A DNA stretch of 64,000 nt from Gnetum montanum (GCA_015680685.1 MNCI01027002.1:248001-312000); one strand, 5' to 3'. Positions 10,517-22,127 are shown, numbered from the stretch's first letter. The notes: generated from the letters alone by a model not told the origin. A program made the numbers and translations.

Positions 10517-11230
10517 CTACTCCATGTCTATGTTACTGATAGCTTGTGCTGCTACTTCGTCACCATGGATCACCACCTCCTTGCCCACGTATAGTAGGTA
10601 GATTTCCTGGTGTATAGGTGAGGAGACAACCCTAAGTTGTGCCAACCATGATCTCCCCAAGATCAGGTTAAACCCTAGCATTTTATCAACTACGATGAAC
10701 ATCGCGTTTGTGGGGAACTAGTCCCCTACTACGAAGTCTATGTAGACTGTGCCCTTCATCAAGACGCGTGCCCCATTGAACAACCTTAGACATGACGTTG
10801 TTGTGGGTTTGATCTGGTCGACCAAGCTCAACTTGTCCACAATAGGGAAGGGAATGACATTCATGGCAGCCCCATCATCAACATGTACCCTTCGAATCTG
10901 GTGTTGGCCGACTCGAATTGTGATGAAAAGGGGTGTTATGGTCACCGGACCCCTCTTGGGATCTTCTCTAATGGTGTCATTGTTGAAAGTCAATTGGGAT
11001 GGCTTAGGCTCTGCGGGTGCAGAGGGAAGCATGACCGAGTGGATCGCTTCCTCTTCCACTAGCATATCTTCGTTTACCGGAATTACTATCAACATGCGGA
11101 TCAAAGCCTCACGGTGGGGGACAGACATCATGATTAGGTTGTACAGGCTCAGTGTAGTGTTTTTCTGTTTTAGAGCTCACTTGACCTGAGTGACGGCATC
11201 CAAAAGGTCTTGGCCACCCCGCTATTTAAC
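10517..11230 (-). pseudogene. Aspartic protease region of element A
   Basis: The minus strand encodes the linker SLYNLIMMSVPHREALIRML, then ITPLFITIRVGQHQ, the active-site motif VHVDDGAAMNVIPF, the flap region LFNGARVLMKGTVYIDFVV and the C-terminal motif GFNLILGRSWLAQL, followed by SSPIHQEI. This is the retropepsin layout of Tat-type gag-pro. The DDGA form of the active site is shared by elements B and C, so it is a family trait and not decay. Two open blocks (10,718-11,131 and 10,517-10,702) are separated by a stop. The enzyme would cut the Gag-Pol polyprotein during particle maturation. Confidence 0.88.
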
Positions 11231-11890
11231 ACTTTCTTCCTCTTCGATTCATTCCAGAAGATGAATTTCCCGAGGAGGGACTACTTTGGATCTAGGTTCA
11301 GACCCTTTTTGGCAGGGCGGCGCGGATAGTGCAGTTATAGCAACATTCGTCTTTGGTGACAAGGGTGCAGATGCAAGGGGTAGAGATGTAGGCTTGGAAG
11401 TACCAAGAGTAGTACTTCCTCTCGATGTCTCGCCTATGAAGTGTACTTCCCATTTTCTAAGACGAGAAGGTTGTACAACTGTTTTGTGTGGGGTGGGGGC
11501 TATCGAAGGAGTTGGCCCCCTAATGATGAAAGGAGCTAATGGTGTTAGCGGGCGAAGTAGCTCGGTTTCACTAATAGGTGATGCAGGGATGGATGCCCAT
11601 GGAGGGACTCTTAGGATGAATGGTTGTTGTGAGCTTTGATTAGCCACTCGTGCTGCTGGTGCACTACACTGAGGCACACGGACCACGAATGGTTGCTGGG
11701 GTGGCCTAGGATCACTGTCAACGTCGATGGCATTGATGATGTAATCGACATTGTTGGCATTAAGGGGATCTATATAGACATGCATAGATTGGTTTTTAGG
11801 GTGTACTAGGTTGCTTTCATCCAACACCAGTTTTCCTTGGTTGATCAATCTCTAGATGTCATCTTGCAACCCCCAAGAGTAATTCATGTT
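11231..11890 (-). pseudogene. Gag-protease linker of element A with QPF-VRVP repeats
   Basis: The frame 11,249-11,848 encodes a proline-rich linker with repeated units of the form QPFVVRVPQ, QPFILRVPP and APFIIRGPT, then REIHLLE near the protease side. Elements B and C have the same kind of repeats at the same place. The segment is probably a flexible spacer between nucleocapsid and protease. No catalytic motif is present. Confidence 0.75.
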
Positions 11891-13860
11891 GTGACCACAC
11901 TGCTAGTGGTAGTCACAAAACCTGTCTAGCCTGAAACCTTTAGGAACTAAGGGCTCATTGGACAAGGCCAAGGAGGGGTTCCTAAGGAGCTTGCAATAGC
12001 GTTGATGTTTCCTGATTCCATCTTCTAACATCTTCTTGTGTTGCATGTGCCCTACTGCTAATAGCTGCTTCAGAAGTTCTGAAGGCTTGAGGGGCAGTGG
12101 AGTGTACTTTGAGTGATCTTTACACTCAAAGTTTGGTTTGGGTTGCGTAGATGTCTCAGGTGTGGAAATTGTAGGTTGCAGCATGTTGCCCTGCTTGGGC
12201 ATGGGGTTAGCTGTGGGTATGGAAAGTTTCTTGTTTTTGGGACCTTATCCTTGTCCTTCTTTATGAAGGTTTTTTTGTAAGTGATGTAGGTCGGGTCTTT
12301 GCTCGCCTCAGCCACATCTTGTATACTCTTAGTTTGAGCAAAGACTTGACTACGAGTGTGAGGGGTGAGGTAGTACAGTTTAGACTTGATAAAGTCATTC
12401 ATTGCACCTTTAAAGATGGCCAACAAGTGGGCCTCCGTGATGGGCTCACAGATTTTGTTAAGGGTTGTGCTCCATTGCTGGATGAACTTCTAGACTAGTT
12501 CTAGAGGCTCCTGCTTTACACTCATCAACTGGTCTAGCATGATCTCCAACTTCAAGTTATATTTGAAGCGCGTCATGAACTAGATCAGAAGCTTTTCTAG
12601 AGTTGAAATGGATGAGCGTGGCAACGCGTGATACCAATCTAAGGCTCTCTCGACTAGGGACATGACAAAGACACGAATAATTGTGTGTGGCCATTGTTGC
12701 AATAGAAGAGACTCAGACCTAAAGGTAACTAGATGTGTGTTGGGATCCCCCTCCCCATCGTACTTCATGAAGTAAGGGAGAGATATCCCTAGGGGTAACG
12801 TTAGAGTAGGGATTGCAAGGTTGATGGGATCATCCTAATAAAAGTCCATAACTTGTACCGTGTCGAACTCGATAGCTTTGAGGCATTTTATTTCCTAAGT
12901 GAGGGTCTAGATGAGCTGGAACTCTTGGTCTAGACCCTGTGATAGTGTGGGTGGTTGGGGAACTACTAAGGTAGTTCCCACCTAAGGAACTGTAGGGGTG
13001 GCAGCTTGACCCATCAATGATAACGTTGGGGTAGTTTCCATAAGTGGTGCTGCTTGTACTCTCCACCACCCGGCAGGTGGTGTGGTTGGAGTGGCAACTG
13101 TGGGTTGTGCCACCGAATAGACTGCTTGTGTCACCAACAGAATATACCATAATCCCGTGTTGGGTTGTACCATTTGTGGGGTTTGGTAGGTCTGAGGGTG
13201 AACATAATGAGACATCTGTGACAGTTGTGGAGTAGGCGAAGAAGTGAATGGAGTCCACCATGTGGATGGCCCTGAGCCCGTCACTGTGGGTGGAATAGAT
13301 GTGAATGTAGGAATTGATATGGAAGTTTCGTATGACTGTGAAGTAGGTACAGTATGAACATGGGGCAGGGTAGCCATGATTGATGTGTGATGCGCTACAG
13401 GAATTGACTGATGAACAGTTTGCGGAGGCATAGTCGTTGCAAATGAAACAGGGAAATAAGGGCGTTGATACACCAGGAAGGTGACATGGCTACCCATTGC
13501 AGCTATAGTTGCAGGCTATAGGAGCATAGATGTGATGATAAAGGAAGCGGTGATAGACAATGGGTTGGCCTAGAAGGACTGGGTAGGAGGGATAGGAACA
13601 GGGTTGGTTGGACCTCCCTCATCGGATTGGGAATCAAGTTTCTCTTATCCATCTTGAAAAGAATCATCCTAGTTAGATGTTGTGTCCTGTTGCTTCCTAA
13701 GCCTAGCCAACTGGATTAGTTGGTCTATAAGCCTTTGGTTTGTCGATGTCAAAGGTATGGAAACACCGGGAGTGGGAATGAACTCCTTCTTGTCGCAGTA
13801 GGTGAACTCGAAGCTACGTTTATCTTCAAGTTTGTGTACATCCAAAGGCAAGTTTGCCTA
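11891..13860 (-). pseudogene. Gag of element A
   Basis: This is the minus-strand Gag. An N-terminal Pro/Thr/Ser-rich part (12.98-13.5 kb, with LVYQRPYFPVSFAT) is followed by the retrotransposon gag core. The core has YDGEGDPNTHLVTFRSESLL, WPHTIIRVFVMSL, ALDWYHALPRSSIS, LAIFKGAMNDFIKSKLYYL and the C-terminal RHQRYCKLLRNPSLALS. A zinc-knuckle-like end (FCDYHQ, then GHNMNYS) has the form CX2HX4HX4 with the last Cys changed to Ser; element C keeps that Cys. The frame is split by stops and shifts into at least six blocks. Gag would form the cytoplasmic particle and package element RNA. Confidence 0.88.
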
Positions 13861-14149
13861 AACCTTTGCACAGAGGAAGCTATAGCACTCATGTTGCTGG
13901 GCCAAGCCCTCAAGTCCTTGATTTTGGATTGTAAGGGATCAACATGTTTCTAGCATTGGGTTCAGCAGTTGTTCGGCACCAGTGATGCCTTGAACTGTGA
14001 TGAGAACCTCAACGTTGAAGGTATTACCAGTGGTAGTTACGGAAGTCATTGCTACTAAGCTAGGTAGTTCTACAAATGTGAAAAGTAAGGAAATCAGAAA
14101 GCTAAGTAGTTTTTCGAGCGAGAAGAGAAAAAAGTTGGCAAGTAATAAA

Positions 14150-14475
14150 AAGAAGGCTTTATTTCTTGTAGGGCTCCCAAGAAACTATCGAGGCGACTAG
14201 TCTATACCACACGATGTGTAAACAACCACAAAAGGGTGTCATGTTTATGCTAGTGCACGATAGGGTACAGAACACATGCAAGACTATTGTAAAAAAGGTA
14301 AGTTAGCTGGCAAGTGGAGGCTTTATGTCCTGTAGGGATCCCGAGGAACCGTCGAGATGACTGATTAGCACCACACGATGCATAAACAACCGTGGATGGG
14401 TGTCAAGTTTATGCTAATGTATATCAGGGTGTAGAAGGCTTACAGGACTACCGTGACATGTAGAAAAGGCACCCA
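14150..14475 (-). repeat. Tandem duplication in the leader of element A
   Basis: Two copies of a unit of about 160 bp lie side by side (about 14,153-14,300 and 14,313-14,470). Both contain the order AAACTATCGAG or AACCGTCGAG, CACCACACGATG, AAACAACC and GTCA-GTTTATGCTA. A single related copy lies at the same place in element B (about 42,940-43,060, opposite orientation). They are therefore part of the transcribed leader between primer binding site and Gag. Confidence 0.7.
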
Positions 14476-14480
14476 AAGGG

Positions 14481-14497
14481 CCCTCCTTCTAGTGCCA
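14481..14497 (-). other. Primer binding site, element A
   Basis: The minus strand reads TGGCACTAGAAGGAGGG, directly inside the 5' LTR end. Element C has TGGCGCTAGAAGGAGGG and element B a form two bases shorter. The start with TGG fits pairing to a tRNA 3' CCA. I do not assign the tRNA. Confidence 0.7.
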
Positions 14498-14506
14498 GAA
14501 AAACTA

Positions 14507-16088
14507 TAGCGACCAAAAATGTTGACGGTTGGAAAAATGTTGACGGGCCGTTGGCTGCTGGCAGTCTCGACCTTGTCTCCGTGAGAGGGTTGTGCTAGAT
14601 GGAACGGAAATAGGGCATCCTGAACGGTCTAGCCAATCAAATAGGGACTTAGTTGGTGTCTATATAATCTTTTGTAACGTGTGATTTGAAAACGAAATTG
14701 ACAGCGTGAAGTAATGCTTAAATCTAAAAGAGGCAGAAAGTAGTGTAAAGTGCAATAGTAAATAGGAGATAATGTAAAATGTAGTTAGAAAAGTGAACTG
14801 CTTCGAAGCTATGACCTTGCCCTGTCAAGATGGATACAATTGGTTGCACAATGCTGGGAGGTCCAGAGATCCCAAGAGTAACCAAGACGTGTAGAACGAG
14901 ATGGCTATGCGCTTGAACGTAGGCTCAGTTGTTAACAATGTGAAGTGCTACCAAGGTGGTAGAAGAAAATAGAATGAAATGCCAATCGAGAATGCTAACT
15001 ATTTACAATGTTAAAATAGGAATCTTACAATGCTTGAGATTACAATGCCAATTTTTGCTCATCAGCCAACAAAATCGTTAGCCAACTGGATTGCTCAGAA
15101 AACCAGAACTGAAAGTGCCAAAAGAGAGCCAGAGTGCCAAAAGTGAAAAAGCCAGAGAGCCAGAGATTTCCAGAGAAGAAAAAGACCCAAGGAGATAGAG
15201 ATCTTTTAAGTGTCACTCATTGGGGTATATATAGAATCAAGGGTGTGCGAAATATGTAGTTTGAATGCCACGTTCCTTGGACCTATGCTAACCTGTCTAT
15301 GCTGCACATGCCTGCATGACTGTTGGGCAAGCCTGTCATGCCATAATTATGAGCCTACCATGCCGTAATTACGCTGTCAGAGCAATGGTGCGATTAGGTG
15401 AAGTGCATTGATGTCGCGTAACTGTGTGCCACGTTTTGCTATGTGTTATAGCGTAGCATGTTTGGCATGGCATAGCATCTTGTTATGCTATGTAGCATAG
15501 CCACCGGTTTGAAGCAAAGAATTTGTGTTGTCTTGCTGCATGTTGCGGATTTGCTACACTATACTACGATACATAGCGTATCATAGCGTAGCAGCTGTCC
15601 TTAGTCGTAAAAACATTGTTGATCTGCAAACTTTGCCTTTTGCACTACTAAGCTTGCAAAGTTGCTAATTGCCCTTCAAGTTGCCTTCTGTCACTTTCGC
15701 AGAATTGTTACACCTCACTACGCCATGTAGCTTAGCATAGCATAGCAGCAAACATGGCCTATTTGTGGCTAGGTTCGCCGCTTTCTGATAGAAGGAGACA
15801 TTGCTGAAGGACTTGAAGTTGGGCAAGGGGGCTATCTGTCTAGCTTTTGCTACGCTGTGCTACGCTGCGTAGCACACCATAGCATAGAACTATTCTTTTG
15901 CAAATGTCTTCTAAAGTTTGCTATGCTACATGACGTAGTGTAGCATAGCAAGAATCCTTAATTCAAAAAACTTGCCAAACTGGACAGTCTAAAAATCAGA
16001 GCATCCATCTCTAAAGCACTACCGTAACGATGCGTGATTTGCAAAGACTTGGTGAAGCAAGCATGCCTTCGAATTTTGGGGTGTTTCA
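14507..16088 (-). mobile_element. 5' LTR of Tat-lineage element A
   Basis: On the minus strand the LTR begins TGAAACACCCCAAAATTC at 16,088, the same start as the LTRs of B and C (TGAAACACCACAAAATT). It ends near 14,507, just before the primer binding site, giving about 1.58 kb. A TATATATA box flanked by CCCC lies at 15,226-15,233. The 15.42-15.97 kb part is full of GCTACGCTATGTAGC words, many of them inverted repeats of each other. The matching 3' LTR is outside the window. Confidence 0.8.
15420..15970. repeat. GTAGCGTAGC/GCTATGCTA repeat cluster in LTR of A
   Basis: Many copies of TGCTATGCTA, TAGCATAGC and GCTACGCTGCGTAGC are scattered through the distal LTR, several as near-palindromes that could fold into hairpins. 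The same vocabulary recurs in the LTR and leader of element B and in the introns of the antisense gene of A. Confidence 0.7.
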
Positions 16089-16655
16089 TTAGTCTCAAGT
16101 AAACTTTTATTAGCATCTATTGAAGCTCTAGATTCAACCTCTTCTAGGTGCTTTTTGGATGCTCTACTAATTTCAACATAGATTTCATTTATTCATTATT
16201 TTATTCACCCTAACAAATATTATCAAAGAAACACCAAGGTGGTCCATTGTGTTATCATGCTAATCAACCACCAATCATGCTAATTTGTTGTCGGTTCCTT
16301 TTCAACCATGCTTTTGCCAAAAATAGAGAATCTTAGCTTTGGATAACCTACCAAAAAAATTAAAGTCTAAGTGGTTGGATTTTTTTTAATCATGCCATTA
16401 TCTAAAGTTTAATGATGTAATTATTTTATTTAAAAATCTAGTACATTTTCCAAGTACTTATGTTTTATGTTGAGTGGTCTAACATAATGTAATATGACTC
16501 TACCAATATTCCCCTCCTTACGTAAGCTCAAATCCTTGTATTTAATCCATCTATGCTTCATGTAATGAGTGGTGGGTGAGTCTAATCCCACCTCTACCAC
16601 TGTTTATACATGCACTTCTTACCGCCCTCTTCCTTCTTGGGTCTTACTCCATGAC
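16089..16655. other. AT-rich junction between element A and the pararetrovirus
   Basis: No gene motif is seen. This may be host flank or the leader end of the integrated virus; no tRNA-Met primer site (TGGTATCAGAGC) was found in it. Confidence 0.4.
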
Positions 16656-17557
16656 TTATATCTAGTGAATCGGCACTTCACAAACAACAAACTTGGCTTT
16701 GTTCTACAGAAGATAGTGCACAAACTTCTTACACAGATAAAAAATTTCTCAGTTATAGCAATTCAAATGGTATTGCACCCTTACCTGTGCCAAAGCATTC
16801 TGAAATCTATCCAAAGTCTAGTTTAAAATGGTTAGAATCATACAAAGAGATGTATCTTGCTGAGTGTGATTTAGAAATTAGTGGAATTGGTTTAAGACCC
16901 GTAGCTTTAACGTTTTTCAGTCCAGTATAATGTAATAAGTGGATTAAGGAAGGTTATAATTATATCCATTTAGCTAAACTATCAATCCATCTGCATCCTC
17001 ATTTCAACTATAGGTTGCAGAATCCTTATTGGATAGCCCTTATAGACAAATGGTGTAAGAACTTCAAAGATGTCATTATTACACAAGCCAAAGGAATTTT
17101 GGAAACCGATGAGTTGATAGTAACCTTTCCTAACTTCACTTTATCTTTACATAATCCTAATATAGGTTCTAGTTTAATGTTAATCGTATATATTCCTATA
17201 GATATGGTAGAACAAACAATCTATGCTACCATAGGTACATGGTTATGTTTTAAATTATTTAACTCTACTAGTATTCAAACGTTTTTACCCTTTGGAGAAC
17301 AAAAACTTCAAGTAGGAACTACAAATTTGGAATATGGTGTAAACATCAATACTGAAAATCTGCCAATACACACAGAATACCCAGATCTTACATATGAGTA
17401 TTCAACATATTTTGAGTATTTGAAACCCTCTCAAACTCATACAAAAAGGCGGACACAAGTAAAATTAAAACCACCAAAATTTGTAGATAATGATCCTCTT
17501 CAACATATGAAGTCACAAAAAATGCTTTCTTTCCTACATATTCACCCAATAGGATGA
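16656..17557 (+). pseudogene. Movement protein of endogenous caulimovirid
   Basis: Translation gives a 30K-type movement protein: EISGIGLRPVALTFF, then YNYIHLAKLSIHLHP, PYWIALIDKWCKNF and LIVTFPNFTLSLHNP. In caulimovirids such proteins dock at plasmodesmata and form tubules for cell-to-cell spread. A TAA near 16,927 interrupts the frame, and the start is not fixed (the frame is open back to about 16,656). The 3' end overlaps the next frame as ATGA at 17,554-17,557, a coupling typical of this family. The copy is broken and is described only as a relic. Confidence 0.8.
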
Positions 17558-18371
17558 ATATACCTAGAGAAAAACAACAAGCAAAAATTAGAGATCTTTT
17601 AATGCAACGAAAAGCATTAAAACTAAAAGAGGAACAAAGGGAAAAGAAAGAAAAGGTAAAAATAGAAAGACAAAGAATTGAAGAAGAATCCTCTTCGAAA
17701 CCATCCATTTCTGGAGATGATCCTCCTATCATCATAAGGAATTGATTTGATCAGATTTACATTATAAATGTAGAGAAGATGATGGTTTAGTTACATCATC
17801 ATCACATATCCATACAAATGTAAAAGAGGAAAAAGAAAGAAAAAATCCTACGCAAGAAAATCTGAAGAAAATTAAGATAGAAGAAGATCTTAAGAAAAAG
17901 GAAGAAGAGCACCCAAAGAAATTTTGGGAACAACAAAAATTAGGAATTGGAACAACAGCTACAACTTCTGGTCAATCTTATACATCTACCCAGAAAGATG
18001 CTACTGGTACAGATTCTGTATATCATATGAAGACAAAAGCCACTTCTTCTGCTCCTTCAGATATAATATGTCTACAAAATTGGGGTAACACAGTCATAGG
18101 TGAAATATTGGAATACCAAGCTTTAGAAGTAAAAGTATTGGATGACATGCGAAAAGACATGAAATATCTTGCAAAGGTTTGAATGCCAAAGAATCCTCAA
18201 CCTTCCGCATCATCATACATACCTTCATCGTCTGAGTCATCTTCATCTCGTATTCCTTCAACTCATTCTCCACCTAAACTTAGCCATACACATAAGGCTA
18301 GGTATAAAAGAAAACAATAGAGAATAGTTGAAGAAAAATTACAAAAAAAGTTAGGTAAACTTCATATTAAC
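17554..18371 (+). pseudogene. Lys/Glu-rich coiled-coil segment upstream of caulimovirid coat protein
   Basis: The frame opens at the ATGA overlap. It encodes a highly charged helix-forming segment (LKEEQREKKEKVKIERQR) up to a TGA at 17,743. After a frame change it continues with KKIKIEEDLKKKEEEHPKK, a Ser/Thr-rich part, VIGEILEYQALEVKVLDD and a Ser/Pro-rich SSYIPSSSESSSSR. Charged coiled-coil segments ahead of the coat protein are known in several caulimovirid genera. At least two in-frame stops and one shift are present. Confidence 0.6.
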
Positions 18372-20144
18372 ATGATTAGGAGAGATGAAGAATCTTCTTC
18401 AACAACATCTATGAAACCTGCATCATTAGATTCAGAAGAAGAAGACTTAGTTAGACAACATCATAAATATGCTCACACAGTTAAACCCACGGAAGTCTTA
18501 ATGACCCAAATGAGAAAAGCTGGTGTTCATCAACCAACCTTTTCCATGGATAATAAAACCTTAAAGGAAAGACAAGATGTAGTTGATAGTATTCAATCCC
18601 TTCTTGATACAAAAATCTTCTTAGAAGAAAAAGACCCACATCTTGCCATAGTAAATACAACGTATAACTTCCAAGGTATCATGAGACGATGGTGGACCAA
18701 TCTTCCTCCTGCAATCGAGTATAAATTAACCATATCACCAGTAGTAGTATTTTTAAATTCTATCATTAAAGAATTTTTAGGTGTTAAAACTAATTTAGAA
18801 TCTGTTTATAGAAATAGTTTCTTTAAGGCTAGGTTAAGTCATATACAAGATTTAGAATCCTATCTAAATGAGATGGAAGCCTAGTACTATCAATGTAAAT
18901 TGACACATGAGGTTGCTGCAAAAGAACATTTGATTGGTTCTTTACCACAACCCTTCTGTAATAAATACCTTGCTGATCTCAAGAGACAAGATTTAATTCT
19001 AGCTGAAATGTCATTCGGTCAGATTAGACAATTCTTGTTTGACACAAAACGAAAAATGTGTTATAATGAACAAACACAAACTCTAATGAAGGACTTGTCT
19101 AGAAAATTAGGGAAGAATTTATGTTTAGATCTTTGTCCTGAAGAAAAATAATATAAGGACAAGAATAAGAGACAGACTAAACATAAATGTAAAGGTAAAA
19201 GTAAAATGCATACATCAGGTAAACAATGGCATAGGAAACAACCAAAGCATGTTAGGAAATATCCTAGTTATTTCCGTAAATGACAAAACAAGTTAAAACA
19301 GAAAGATGTAAAATGTTACTTATGCCAAGGTTCGCATTTTGCTAATCAATGTCCAGACAAGGAGAAGCATCCTAAAAAGATGCATTTCATTCAAAAACAC
19401 AAATTGAATGAAAAATTCTATGACTATCTTTCTGATGATAATGTCCAATATGATCCTTATCAGGATATTATTTATAATAGTCAAGAAGATTATGATATTA
19501 ATTCTTCTGCTGAGTCAGATATCAATACAGATACCGAACACAACCTTTCCTTTCGTCTAGGGGATAGCTCCGCATCTTCATCATTAGATGTCTTAGAACC
19601 TGATGATGATGAGGATTTCTATGCAGTGCATATGAATAGAGCCTGCTCATCTAAATCATCTTTGACATATAGAGGTCACTTTGGAGGTAGAAAACCCTTA
19701 GGACGATACCCTAAGAACCATTGGATTCCTTCCCCATCTACACATAATAGATATGACATTCAGTTAGAAAATGAAGTAGCAGACTTAAAGGATGAGATAG
19801 GAAAATTAAAAGAAAAATTAGATAAAATTCCTTTAGAAAATATACCCAAGTATATGTATATAGAATCTCAATTAAACAAGAAAAAAAATGAATATAAAAA
19901 ACTTAAACAAGCTTTAAAAACCCAAGACATCTTTCTAGATGCACAACTAGTCCAATCTTCTGAGAGTCTTAAAGAAGAAATGAAAGATATAGAAGGATTT
20001 GTACAAGCTGAACTAAGGAAAGATAAAGATAAACAACCTATAGAAGACATACCTAGTTCACCACAAGAAGAAGAAGAACCATATTTATTGAAAATATTTG
20101 AAACAATATATAAATCAATATGGAGAACACATAGGATAGCATAA
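18372..20144 (+). pseudogene. Coat-protein region of endogenous caulimovirid
   Basis: Long open blocks at 18,372-18,884, 18,900-19,151 and 19,380-20,144 form one collinear frame broken by single stops. The core contains MRRWWTNLPPAIEYKL, a YYQCKLTHEVAAKEHL stretch and SLPQPFCNKYLADLKRQD. A basic tract leads to a zinc knuckle at about 19,314-19,352, KCYLCQGSHFANQCP, which has the form CX2CX3HX4C where CX2CX4HX4C is usual. A C-terminal acidic and coiled-coil part (DEIGKLKEKLDKIPLEN) follows. The protein would build the capsid and bind the pregenomic RNA. It is a dead genomic copy. Confidence 0.8.
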
Positions 20145-20252
20145 CTCTAGGAATTTATTAAATGGGCACAAACAGAAATAGAAGCATTACAAGAAGAAGA
20201 GGAGACAGATAAGAAAAAGATTTATGATCTGGAAACAAGAATTAATCATCCC
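20145..20252 (+). other. Coat-protease junction of the caulimovirid
   Basis: A short stretch with a TAA and a TAG joins the coat-protein block and the protease block. It still reads as Glu/Lys-rich helical sequence in the same direction (EALQEEEETDKKKIYDLETR). Confidence 0.5.
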
Positions 20253-20708
20253 TTGATAATACATTCTAATAAGCAAACTTCTTCATCTGTTCCCATTTGT
20301 ACTTTCTGGATTAAGTTAGAAGGCTATAAGGCATACCCTATAGATACATTAATAGCTACAGGAGCTGAAGTCTCTGTAGCTAAATCTAGTATAATACCTT
20401 CCTACCTATGGAAGGATAAAAAATCATTTCTAGTTAGATTCGATAAGGTAGATAAAAAGATAAATAAAAAAGCATCATTACCTATAAGAACATCATTAGG
20501 AAATATAATCTATTTTTCAGTTCATCTAATAGATTACTTAGACTATGATATGCTTATAGGAGTAGATAATCTAAGATTATTAGAACCTTATCAAGTAACT
20601 AAAGAAAAAATAATATTACAAAAATATATCTATCAAAGAATATTTTATCCGGTCACTAGATTTAAGTTTTATGAAGAAACAAACCTATCAAACCTACCAC
20701 ATGGGTAA
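20253..20708 (+). pseudogene. Aspartic protease of endogenous caulimovirid
   Basis: The 151-codon block shows the retropepsin order of this family: an N-terminal strand (ICTFWIKLEGYKAYPIDT), the active-site turn, a SVHLIDYLDYDMLIG strand and the LRLLEPYQV end. The active-site triad is Ala-Thr-Gly at 20,355-20,363, so the catalytic aspartate is replaced by alanine. The protease would normally process the viral polyprotein. The change plus flanking stops shows that this copy cannot do so. Confidence 0.75.
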
Positions 20709-21560
20709 TCCATCAGATTCAATAGAAATATGAGGAATTTGGGAAAATAAAACAAAAGTTATTAACTGTTGCGAGTGAAAATCCAACAGCTTTTAAGCAT
20801 AGAAAAGAACATTGGTGTAAAATTGAATTATTAGACAATGTTCAAGTTAAGTCTAAAGTACATCACATTGGAATGAGTCTTGAACTACGACAAGAATGTG
20901 AAAAAGAAATCAAATATTTAATGGAAAAAGGCTTTATCACTACAAGTACAAGCATGTTTGCATGTGCTTCTTTTTACATAAATAAAAGAGCAGAACTAAC
21001 ATGAGATAAGAAAAGATTAGTGGTAAACTATAAACCTTTAAATGAAATCATAAAACTAGTACAACATCCTATTCCATCAAAAGATGACATTTTCCAGAAT
21101 TAAAAATACACATATATATTCTAAATTTGACTTAAAATTAGGATTTTGGAAAATTCAAATTATTCTTGAAGATAGGTGGAAAACAACATTTACAGTACTT
21201 GGTGGACTGTACCAATGGAATGTACTTCCATTTGGCATAAAAACAGCCCCATCCATCTTTCAACAAGTGATGGATAAAATATTTAGGAATCATAACTTTA
21301 TATTAGTGTACATAGATGATATATTAATCTTATCAAAAAATGCTCAATAGCGTTTAGAACATTTAGAAATGTTTTATAAAATTATATATGATAATGGTCT
21401 TGTCTTATCTCCATCCGAAAAGAAAATTGAAATCGGTGTGGAAACTGTGAAATTCTTAGGTATGACTATAACTCATGGAAAGATTCATCTGCAAGAACAC
21501 ATCTTGACTCAAATCTAGAATTTTCTTGATGAAATAAAGGATAAAAAACAATTACAAAGG
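20709..21560 (+). pseudogene. Reverse transcriptase of endogenous caulimovirid
   Basis: The plus-strand frame gives CEKEIKYLMEKGFITTS, then KRLVVNYKPLNE, HPIPSKDD, KFDLKLGFWKIQI, TVLGGLYQWNVLPFGIK, APSIFQQVMD and the catalytic box YIDDILILSK at about 21,307-21,336, followed by FLGMTITHGKIHL. These are caulimovirid RT motifs. They differ from the Ty3/gypsy RTs of elements A and C in this window, which have YVDDI and a GATYQ/GATYE motif. Stops at 20,731, 21,001 (TGA where Trp or Arg might be expected), a frame change near 21,095, and stops at 21,348 and 21,517 break the gene. Confidence 0.88.
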
Positions 21561-22127
21561 TTTTTGGGTTGCATTAATTATATTTCAGGTTTTTATGCAA
21601 AATTAGGCCAAGACAAGAAATTGTTAAATCAAATGCTAACAAAAGAAGCAGGTCAATGGACCATCCAACACACACAAGCAGTCAAGAGAATCAAAGAGCA
21701 ATGTCAGCATCTCCCTCAACTAAAATTACCAACAACAGGAAAACTCATCCTTGAAACGGATGCATCTGATGAATTTTGGGGATGTGTACTTAAAGAAGAC
21801 TTAGACGACATAACATACATATGCAGATACGCGAGTGGTAAATTCAACCCTACTGAAAGAAATTACCATAGCACTCACAAAGAGTTACTAGCCATTATTA
21901 AAGGTATTGAGAAATTTAGATTATTCCTCCAAGAATCTCATTTCATTATACAGAGTGATCTCAAACATTTCAATAAATACCTTCAAGTTAAGAATCTAAA
22001 CAAAGTAGCCCACGCAAGAATTATTAGATGGAGTCTTTTTCTTGCTAATTTTAATTTCGAGAGTCAATATATAGATGGTAAGAGAAATTCTTTAGCAAAT
22101 TATCTTACCTATGAATTTCATGTTTGA
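21561..22127 (+). pseudogene. RNase H of endogenous caulimovirid
   Basis: The frame has LILETDASDEFWGCVL (first catalytic Asp), then YASGKFNPTERNYHSTHKEL with the conserved Glu of the family, IIQSDLKHF (third acidic position) and ARIIRWSLFLANFNFESQYI followed by GKRNSLANYL. The Tyr-Ala-Ser-Gly-Lys-Phe block followed by His-Ser-Thr is characteristic of Caulimoviridae. The 187 codons are uninterrupted, the longest open block of the pol part. The enzyme removes pregenomic RNA during DNA synthesis. Confidence 0.88.

Noticed and set aside
11286-11639. Plus-strand frame of 117 codons opposite the Gag-protease linker of A
   Set aside because: Shadow of the minus-strand linker, whose repeats match B and C.
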